The notes beneath the pieces are model-generated. The model did no database searches and was not told the DNA's origin. It was given only the letters and a program-made list of their open reading frames with translations. Below are positions 42,207 through 48,205 of a DNA stretch of 48,205 nt, piece by piece; position 1 is the first letter of the stretch, and each line of letters opens with the position of its first letter. The position numbers were made by a program, and so were the translations under genes. Source of the DNA: CAZOKZ01 sp964580585 (GTDB lineage: Bacteria > Sumerlaeota > Sumerlaeia > SLMS01 > JAHLLQ01); contig CAZOKZ010000034.1 of NCBI GenBank assembly GCA_964580585.1, positions 1 through 48,205 on the forward strand. Reading direction: 5' to 3'.

Positions 42207-42737
42207 TTATTTATATTTTTGGATCAGATCAATTGCTTCAGGCCATTGAATCAGCTTGATGGTCTGGTCATAGTGTAAAACAACCAAGCCTTCTTCTTTT
42301 GCCTTTATATAATTCTGCAGGAATTCGTTGTCGGTGTTTGCCCTCCAGAGTCGGATCGTAGGGAACAATTGATATTCGATGACATCATCGCTGTCGAGTT
42401 CGCTGATTTCGTGAAGATCATCCGTTGAAAATAATTGAACTTCAATGTCTGGGTAAATCGCAGATAAATTGACACGCCAGACTTCTATCATAAACTCCGC
42501 CAGTTTTTTGTTTAGATTGAAATTTTCGATAGGATTTTCCACAAAAGGAAAGTTTATTTCTTCGCGGTTATTATCGTTTTGAATCAGAGCAACATCGCGA
42601 GGATCGTGCTCCAAATAACGCGAAAGTAGTTTATGATCATCGACATATCGAAGGTAGTAAATGCCTTTCCCGTTTCTTTTGAATACGGGTTTGAAGAGTT
42701 TGTTGAATTGTTTATTAAGATTTCGGTTTCGCATCAT
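42207..42737 (-). CDS. Hypothetical protein coupled to glnE
   Basis: A 176-residue soluble protein, rich in Asn, Asp and Lys. Its start overlaps the glnE stop by one base (TAATG), so it is probably translated with glnE. It has a basic N-terminus (NLNKQFNKLFKPVFKRNGKG) and a mixed alpha/beta C-terminus. No family was recognised. It is AT-richer than glnE, which suggests a different origin. A second in-frame ATG three bases later is equally possible. Confidence 0.7.
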   Translation of the reverse strand: MMRNRNLNKQFNKLFKPVFKRNGKGIYYLRYVDDHKLLSRYLEHDPRDVALIQNDNNREEINFPFVENPIENFNLNKKLAEFMIEVWRVNLSAIYPDIEVQLFSTDDLHEISELDSDDVIEYQLFPTIRLWRANTDNEFLQNYIKAKEEGLVVLHYDQTIKLIQWPEAIDLIQKYK

Positions 42738-45700
42738 TATTCGCCAATCAGCTTCTCGAATAAATTTCTCATTTTTATCATGCGATGTAGAAGCATGTCG
42801 ATCGTTGCCTGTGCGTTTGGCATTTGAGGGGCAAGACCACGCACGAGGATGTCGAGACGATCGCGTTTTGCAGGCAGAAAGTCACGTGACGTTTCCCATT
42901 GTAATCTCAAGGCGCGCTGAATAAGGCGCAACGTGAGATAGTGCTCGATGATGAAACTGGCATCCGTTTCGTTGAATAGTCCTTCGACTCGCAACGCAGC
43001 AAGCGCTTCTTCCGTGTTTGGCGTCCAGAGGTTTGGTTTGTCCGGATGTGACAGTTGAAAGTATTGCACGAGGAATTCGATATCCACCAAACCGCCGGGC
43101 GAGCGTTTCAAATCCATCGCGGCGGACGAAGGCAATTTGGTGGAACTTTCCATGCGGCGACGCATGGTTTTGATCTCCGTCCCTAAATTGGGCCACGGTG
43201 AACGTTCGCGGAATGTTTCGCGAATCATGGCCAGCACATGGCTGCTGATTTTTCGGTTGCCTGCCACGTGTCGCGTGCGTGTGGCCGACTGAAATTCCCA
43301 CAAACCGGCTTCCTCGCGATAGTAGCGTCGCGCGCGTTCAATCGTCACCATCAGGGGGGCGTTTACACCGTCGGGACGCAGGCGCGCGTCCATTTTCCAA
43401 AGCTGGCCTTCGGGCGACATGGCCGACATGGTTGAAATAATACCGCTCGCCAATTTATGCAAATCCGCCGGAAGTCGCGCGTGTTCGTCTCCGTCCCCCA
43501 TATTGCAAAAAAAAGCAACGTCCAGGTCAGAGCAAATATGCACCTGCAGGCCGCCAAAGCTGCCAAAACCCAACAAGCACCAGTTTCCTGCCGCCGTAGT
43601 TTCAGCAGCGGTCAGTTCGCAAACGGTGTGCAGACAGACCTCGGCCAACTCTGTTGTTTGGCGCGCGCATTCTGTTGCCGTGCAGATACCGAGGATTTCG
43701 CGGGCGAATATAAAGAGTGCCTCGCGGTCCTTGAATTTGCGCAACTCGGATAATTGAACTTCGGTGGGTTTCGCATGGATACGGGGAACCAGGAAATCTT
43801 CAAAAACTTGGGTGATCGAGCGATTCGCCAGCAACGCATCGCCTTCGATCATGCGGTCGAGTCGTCCCGGGTGGCTGATCATCAATCGCGCGGTCAATGG
43901 GCTGAAGCCCAGCACGCGCAGCAACATGCGCAACACCGGCGGATGAGCCAGAATCATTTCATACAGAACGGAAATACTGTGATGGGCGCGAAAAAGCTGT
44001 GCCAGGTGATGGATGGCATTGATTGGCATGGCAGCGTGTTTCACTTCGTCGAGCAACAGGGGAAGTAATTTTTCAAAATTGCGCTGCTCGGCACTGCTGA
44101 CGGCCAGATCGCGTGTTCCCATGGCCAGCTCGCGCAAGGCGACAAAGCCTTCGACGGTGCCGATACCGTATGGGGCCAATTCATGCAGGACTTCCGGAGT
44201 AGGGGATTCCTGTTTCTGGAGAACGTCGGCCAAATCGAGGCGTTCGGGATCGCCGTCCTCGTGAAAAGTGGCCTCGAATTTTTCGCGGACAAAACGCCGA
44301 CTGCTTTCCAACCGACGTTCGAATGCCTCGGCATCCGGTTCGCCACATCGAATCGCAAGGGCGCGACGTTCCTCTGGCGATTCGGGCAGCGAGTGCGTTT
44401 GTTGTTCTTCCATCATTTGCAGCGCGTGCTCGACACGGCGAAAAAACCAGTAAATCTCGGTGAATTGTATGGCATCTGCTGGTGGAGTACGGCCTGCTTC
44501 CACCAGGCGCGCCAACCCTTCGAGTGTTGCGCGCACCCGCATGTTTTTGTCCTGCATTCCATGCAACAGTTGATTGGCGGCGACGATAAACTCGATTTCG
44601 CGAATCCCGCCAGGACCGCGTTTGATGTCGAGTTTACGCGCTTTGGGGTCGAGAGCCTCGAAATCGATTCGACGTTTGAGGCGGGCCACTTCGGGGAAAA
44701 TCACATCGGGGCGGTTGCTGGAGAAAACAAAACTTGCGGCGATTTCGTGAAAGATTTCACCCAGCTCGGGATCGCCCGCCACGCATCGCGCTTTCAGGTA
44801 CGCGATTTTTTCCCACGCGCGAGCCTGATCGGCGAAGTACGCCACGTAAGCGGCAATCGACCGTGCCACGGAACCGGCATTGCCTTCGGGACGTAGGCGC
44901 GTATCCACCCGGTAAAGAACCCCTTCGGTCGTCGGGTCCATCAGGTACGTGCTGATCGCCGTGGCCAGCTTGCAGTAAAATTCGTGACTGGTGATGCTGC
45001 CCCGGGTATAACCTTGATTGTCGTCTTTTACTCCCTGAGTACGTCCTTCGTGGTCGTAAATGAAGTTCAGGTCGATATCCGAGGAAAAATTCAATTCCTG
45101 CCCACCGAATTTTCCCATCGCAATGACGGCAAACTTCACCGCGCATTCGGTGGTGACCTCGTCCACGGGACAGGGCAGTCCATATCGTTCGACCAGTGGG
45201 CCAAGCGAATCTTCATAAGCCAGATGACAGGCGGCTTCGGCCAGATTGGTGAGTTCGCGGCAATATTCGCGGATCGACCCGTGGCCGAGCAATTCGCGCA
45301 CACCCAGACGCAGTAGCTCGCGGCGTTTAAACCGGCAAAGCGCACGGCGCCGACTGTCGGGGGACTTGAAAGGGCGAACGAACTGGCGCAATTGCTTTTC
45401 GTAGCGCTCCAGGGGTTTCTCCCGATCGATTTGCGCTTCGACGAGACACCATTCCAGGTATTCAGGGTTACGAATAACGATGTCGGAGAAAAATTGAGAG
45501 AAGGAAAACAGGCGCGCCAGAAACGCTAGATGTCCGGGGTTTGTTACCAGCAGTCGCAGCAGGCTCGCCCGGTTGAATGATACCCGCGCATAGCGATCCC
45601 AGTTGCGTAACGCCATGATGGGGTCGGCGGTAACGATCATCGCCTGGACGAGCTGAGGTGCCAGCGTGGTGATTTCCTGCAACACCAACTCGTCTTCGCT

Positions 45701-45835
45701 CCAATCGAAAATAATCGAATGGGCTTCTCCGCGCGACGTGGTCGGCCAATGGTGTTCGGCCAGCAAATGGGTCAACTCTGCGCGGAACTTCTCGCGCTGT
45801 TGGTTGAATTGATGCTGGGAAGAAGAAGATGCCAT
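42737..45835 (-). CDS. glnE: Glutamine synthetase adenylyltransferase/deadenylase
   Basis: GlnE adds and removes AMP on glutamine synthetase in response to nitrogen. The 1032-residue protein has two nucleotidyltransferase domains: near residue 240, GKFGGQELNFSSDIDLNF, the deadenylase end; near 760, GFGSFGGLQVHICSDLDVAF, the adenylylase end. Each is followed by the helical C-terminal parts of the family. The second lacks the usual Lys-Leu-Gly-Gly and reads SFGG, but the SDLD metal motif is intact. The start is ATG 45835. An ammonium transporter starts 1.7 kb away. Confidence 0.95.
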   Translation of the reverse strand: MASSSSQHQFNQQREKFRAELTHLLAEHHWPTTSRGEAHSIIFDWSEDELVLQEITTLAPQLVQAMIVTADPIMALRNWDRYARVSFNRASLLRLLVTNPGHLAFLARLFSFSQFFSDIVIRNPEYLEWCLVEAQIDREKPLERYEKQLRQFVRPFKSPDSRRRALCRFKRRELLRLGVRELLGHGSIREYCRELTNLAEAACHLAYEDSLGPLVERYGLPCPVDEVTTECAVKFAVIAMGKFGGQELNFSSDIDLNFIYDHEGRTQGVKDDNQGYTRGSITSHEFYCKLATAISTYLMDPTTEGVLYRVDTRLRPEGNAGSVARSIAAYVAYFADQARAWEKIAYLKARCVAGDPELGEIFHEIAASFVFSSNRPDVIFPEVARLKRRIDFEALDPKARKLDIKRGPGGIREIEFIVAANQLLHGMQDKNMRVRATLEGLARLVEAGRTPPADAIQFTEIYWFFRRVEHALQMMEEQQTHSLPESPEERRALAIRCGEPDAEAFERRLESSRRFVREKFEATFHEDGDPERLDLADVLQKQESPTPEVLHELAPYGIGTVEGFVALRELAMGTRDLAVSSAEQRNFEKLLPLLLDEVKHAAMPINAIHHLAQLFRAHHSISVLYEMILAHPPVLRMLLRVLGFSPLTARLMISHPGRLDRMIEGDALLANRSITQVFEDFLVPRIHAKPTEVQLSELRKFKDREALFIFAREILGICTATECARQTTELAEVCLHTVCELTAAETTAAGNWCLLGFGSFGGLQVHICSDLDVAFFCNMGDGDEHARLPADLHKLASGIISTMSAMSPEGQLWKMDARLRPDGVNAPLMVTIERARRYYREEAGLWEFQSATRTRHVAGNRKISSHVLAMIRETFRERSPWPNLGTEIKTMRRRMESSTKLPSSAAMDLKRSPGGLVDIEFLVQYFQLSHPDKPNLWTPNTEEALAALRVEGLFNETDASFIIEHYLTLRLIQRALRLQWETSRDFLPAKRDRLDILVRGLAPQMPNAQATIDMLLHRMIKMRNLFEKLIGE

Positions 45836-46093
45836 TAAGCCGTCCGGGGGTCTTTACACGCCAAGGTTGGTGTTAGGTATCTGGAGGGTGCAATGATCAC
45901 AATGAAATTCTTTTTCCTGCAAAGGCGAAACTTGGGGGGCGGTCTTCGAGATTTACGCCCTGAGATTGGTTCGCGCGCCCCCCTCAATTCAGATTCATCG
46001 GTGAATTCAATGCCGAATCAATCTCGGTTCAACGGACACGGAGACGGTGATTTCGTAGGATCTGGACACAATCAACGAGGAAAGGAAAAACTC

Positions 46094-46381
46094 ATGAAAC
46101 ATCGTTCTTCTACGGAATGTTTGCCCGCCAAGTCAGCCAATTCGATGACGGCGGAATTGCCGGAACCTGCCGAATACCTGAAAGCGTTGCGGTTAGACAA
46201 AGAACCGGAATTGCTGAGAGCTTCTCTGGTGGCCGAAAAACTCGGTATTTGTCGCCAATCGGTTTATCATCTGGTTGCGTGCGGCGAACTGAGCGCGATT
46301 CGGCTTGGTCCCTCGGGGTTGCGCATCTTTAAACAAAGCGTGATCGAGTATCTGAAGCGCCAGATGCTGAAACCGGACTGA
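46094..46381 (+). CDS. Small helix-turn-helix (excisionase-type) protein
   Basis: A 95-residue protein with a MerR/excisionase-type helix-turn-helix in its C-terminal half: LLRASLVAEKLGICRQSVYH, then ELSAIRLGPSGLRIFKQSVI. The first 40 residues are polar. AAGGA just upstream of ATG 46094 fixes the start; a longer frame is open but reads through low-complexity DNA. Such proteins are either phage/element excision factors or small regulators. No element is evident here, so it is probably a stand-alone regulator. It ends at a strong terminator. Confidence 0.85.
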   Translation: MKHRSSTECLPAKSANSMTAELPEPAEYLKALRLDKEPELLRASLVAEKLGICRQSVYHLVACGELSAIRLGPSGLRIFKQSVIEYLKRQMLKPD

Positions 46382-46385
46382 GCCG

Positions 46386-46429
46386 TTCCCCCCGTCTTGT
46401 AAAGGATTACCCAGACGGGGGGGATTTTT
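46386..46429 (+). terminator. Intrinsic terminator
   Basis: CCCCCCGTCT (46388-46397) and AGACGGGGGG (46413-46422) form a perfect 10-base stem that can extend by two bases, followed by ATTTTT. Confidence 0.9.
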
Positions 46430-46516
46430 CTTTGCGCAAGCAGGGGAGATCGGCAAACGATGTGCTATCAAGAGTCGCAATGGCTGAATTCCACTCCCAA
46501 TCGAGGAGATTTCCCC

Positions 46517-47074
46517 GTGATCGAAATCATTTCTGGAACCAACCGTCCTAATTGCAACGCTTTGCGTGTGGCGCAATTGATCGAATCCCTCTACAAACAG
46601 GCAGGCGTCGAAGCACGCATTTTGAATTTGCAACATCTGCCCGCCGAAATTTTCGATCCATCGTCGTACGCCGAAAAACCCGCCTCGTTTGCCCCGTTTG
46701 CCAACCGGGTATTAGAAGCCGATGGGTTGCATATCGTCACTCCCGAGTACAACGGATCGTTTCCCGGCGTGCTCAAGTACTTCATCGATATGCTGAAATT
46801 TCCCGAAAGCTTCGAGCATCGTTGTGTTTGTTTTACGGGCGAAGCGGCGGGAGTATGGGGCGCGATTCGTCCCGTTGAACAACTGCAGATGATCTTCAAT
46901 TATCGGAACGCGTTCATGTTGCCTCACCGAACTTTTATCAAAGGCATTGGCAAAAAGTTCAACGAGGACGGCACGTTAAACGATGAGTTCGAGATGAATC
47001 TGTTGCGCGAACAGGTGAAGCAATTCATCGCCTTTGTGGAACGCAACAAAGGAGTGGCGGTCAAATCGGCCTGA
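46517..47074 (+). CDS. NADPH-dependent FMN reductase-type flavoprotein
   Basis: A 185-residue flavodoxin-like protein. It starts at GTG 46517, with GAGGAG eight bases upstream; the open frame upstream is not used. The phosphate loop is GTNRPNCNAL and the flavin-binding loop PEYNGSFPGVLKYFIDML, as in the NADPH-dependent FMN reductase/azoreductase family. It probably reduces quinones, azo dyes, metals or flavins in the cytoplasm. It ends at a strong terminator and does not appear to be part of an operon. Confidence 0.88.
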   Translation: MIEIISGTNRPNCNALRVAQLIESLYKQAGVEARILNLQHLPAEIFDPSSYAEKPASFAPFANRVLEADGLHIVTPEYNGSFPGVLKYFIDMLKFPESFEHRCVCFTGEAAGVWGAIRPVEQLQMIFNYRNAFMLPHRTFIKGIGKKFNEDGTLNDEFEMNLLREQVKQFIAFVERNKGVAVKSA

Positions 47075-47101
47075 TTCACTTCAAGGAATTGTACAAAAAC
47101 G

Positions 47102-47129
47102 AGACGGCTCCGAATGGGGCCGTCTTTTT
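47102..47129 (+). terminator. Intrinsic terminator
   Basis: AGACGGCTCC (47102-47111) and GGGGCCGTCT (47116-47125) form a 10-base stem with one G-T pair around GAAT, followed by TTTT. Confidence 0.9.
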
Positions 47130-47382
47130 GTGTGTTGGGTCTTTTTACTCATCCGCGGTTAGGTTGTCGCTCCACAAATTGGAGTTCCAACATCTGAATT
47201 ATCAAGGGTGTTTTTCTCCGCGAACCGCTCCAACTCGTCTTTTGGGTGAAAAGGGCAGGTGTGGTGATATTTTGCCAGTTCGCGCTTTTTTGGTGCAGAG
47301 TGGGACCAGTGTGGCCAAAAAGGACCACTCTATTTTTGGGCCAATAAAAGTGGCCTGACAAACCGGTTCTCTATCAACCCGT
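47130..47382. other. Non-coding region upstream of the ammonium transporter
   Basis: No gene is seen. The hairpin AGAGTGG (47297-47303)/CCACTCT (47325-47331) is followed by ATTTTT, and a second, GGCCA/TGGCC, lies at 47339-47355. GGCC-rich segments here could pair in more than one way. A sigma-54 site (GG-N10-GC) was looked for and not found. Confidence 0.45.
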
Positions 47383-47411
47383 TTGTTTTCAGTAATTTAT
47401 AAATCTAAAAT
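47383..47411 (+). promoter_or_regulatory. Candidate promoter of the ammonium transporter
   Basis: TTGTTT (47383-47388) and TAAAAT (47406-47411) are separated by exactly 17 bases in an AT-rich stretch. Transcription would begin near 47418, giving a leader of about 110 bases that contains an imperfect hairpin (CTGAGGCGA/TCGCTCAG, 47468-47496). Confidence 0.45.
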
Positions 47412-47528
47412 AAATCTGCTCAAATTCTCATTTGGGGGAATGGAACTGGCAGAATAGGCCGCGAGCGCTGAGGCGATGATGTTCCAAATCGCTCAGTCAT
47501 ACTTTTTGCCAGAAAGGCTTGTAGGCAC

Positions 47529-48205
47529 ATGATGACAAGAAGACGATTGCTTGGTTTTGCGGCGATGGCGTCTTTCCTGGCGCTGGCGGCGTCCGGTCAT
47601 GCCCAGGATGGACTTGCGGAGGTGGTGGAAACCGCTGTCGATACGGCCGAGAGCGCCGTCGAAGCGGTGGGGGGAATCGATAAGGCGGATAACGCCTGGA
47701 TCATGATTTCATCGGCGATCGTGCTGATGATGACGGCCCCGGGCCTGATCCTGTTCTACGGCGGTTTGGTGCGCGCCAAGAACGTGCTCTCGGTTTTCAT
47801 GCAGAGCTTCTACCTGATGGGGATTATTTCGATCCTCTGGCTGCTGTTCGGTTACAGCGTTGCCTTCTCGGAAGGAAACCCCTTCTTTGGTGGGTTGGAC
47901 TTCGTGATGCTCAAAGGCGTTGGCGTCGAACCAAGCGGCACGATTCCTCATATCACGTTCATGTTCTTCCAATTGATGTTCGCCATCATCACCCCGGCAT
48001 TGATGACAGGTGCCTTTGCCGAGCGTTTCCGCTTCAAGGCAATGGTTCCCTTCATGATTTTGTGGTCCACCTTTATTTACTTCCCGCTGGCCCACATGGT
48101 TTGGGGTCCGGAAGGTTTCCTGAATGCCTTTGCCGAGAGCTCATCGATCAAGGCGCTGGATTTCGCAGGCGGCACTGTTGTTCACATCAGCTCGGGTGTT
48201 TCGGC
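47529..48205 (+). CDS. amt: Ammonium transporter (N-terminal part)
   Basis: The gene runs off the right edge; 225 residues are visible. A signal peptide (RRRLLGFAAMASFLALAASG) with a likely cleavage after AQ precedes the first membrane helix, as in many Amt proteins. The conserved WIMISSAIVLMMTAPGLILF, GGLVRAKN and the pore region with MTGAFAERF and FAGGTVVHISSG are present. Amt proteins let ammonium/ammonia through the inner membrane and are usually controlled by PII. ATG 47529 and 47532 are both possible. It lies near glnE, in keeping with a nitrogen theme. Confidence 0.95.
   Translation, partial: MMTRRRLLGFAAMASFLALAASGHAQDGLAEVVETAVDTAESAVEAVGGIDKADNAWIMISSAIVLMMTAPGLILFYGGLVRAKNVLSVFMQSFYLMGIISILWLLFGYSVAFSEGNPFFGGLDFVMLKGVGVEPSGTIPHITFMFFQLMFAIITPALMTGAFAERFRFKAMVPFMILWSTFIYFPLAHMVWGPEGFLNAFAESSSIKALDFAGGTVVHISSGVS

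Noticed and set aside
47400..47480. Sigma-54 promoter for amt (TGGCA near 47450)
   Set aside because: The GG and GC doublets do not have the required 10-base spacing.

Overview
The window looks like a piece of a bacterial chromosome from an uncultured lineage near the PVC/FCB groups (Planctomycetota, Sumerlaeota or Hydrogenedentota are all possible; I cannot decide between them). The reasons are a long SecA of the type with a large N-terminal insertion, a TlpA-like thioredoxin protein with a long N-terminal lipoprotein-carrier-like domain, a DUF1015 protein, frequent TTG/GTG starts and large serine recombinases. No rRNA, tRNA or CRISPR array was found. The frame assignments are firm; the taxonomy is inference.

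Bases 1 to about 18,300 are accessory DNA in two compositionally different blocks. The left block (about 200-8,700) is AT-rich. It holds a two-gene HEPN-like/unknown pair, a large serine recombinase, a lipoprotein, an XRE-type regulator, a GIY-YIG nuclease, a copy of the recombinase 3' end left as a remnant, and a tightly coupled four-gene operon (membrane protein, alpha/beta hydrolase, SAM methyltransferase, WbqC-like protein). Two repeats (R1, the recombinase tail, and R2, 34 bases just downstream) occur twice, each time followed by different cargo.

The second block (8,746-17,895) is GC-richer and forms a compact module. It encodes a Cas4/RecB-like PD-(D/E)XK nuclease with four cysteines, a SWIM zinc-finger protein coupled to it by an ATGA overlap, a VirD4/HerA-type ATPase, a small unknown, a membrane protein, a 1088-residue VirB4/HerA-type ATPase fused to a C-terminal nuclease-like domain, and a second large serine recombinase. 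There is no recognisable relaxase or full type IV secretion set, so this may be an undescribed DNA-processing or mobile system.

From about 18,350 to the right end the genes are core-like: ogt, secA (with an inserted domain that resembles the C-terminal domain of acyl-adenylate-forming enzymes), a tandem pair of paralogs, lipB, a PurE-Sua5 fusion, a YihY-family membrane protein, a dual-specificity-type phosphatase, rpmG, a degenerate ZnuA-like lipoprotein, a TlpA-like protein with pdxB, a DinB-like protein, lepA with a sulfotransferase, glf and a DUF1015 gene, glnE, a small HTH gene, an FMN reductase and the start of an ammonium transporter. Nitrogen control (glnE, amt), cofactor synthesis (lipB, pdxB, purE) and surface sugar modification (sulfotransferase, glf) are the main recognisable themes. 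A 9-base motif, CTCCGTCCC, recurs far more often than expected and almost always on the same strand.
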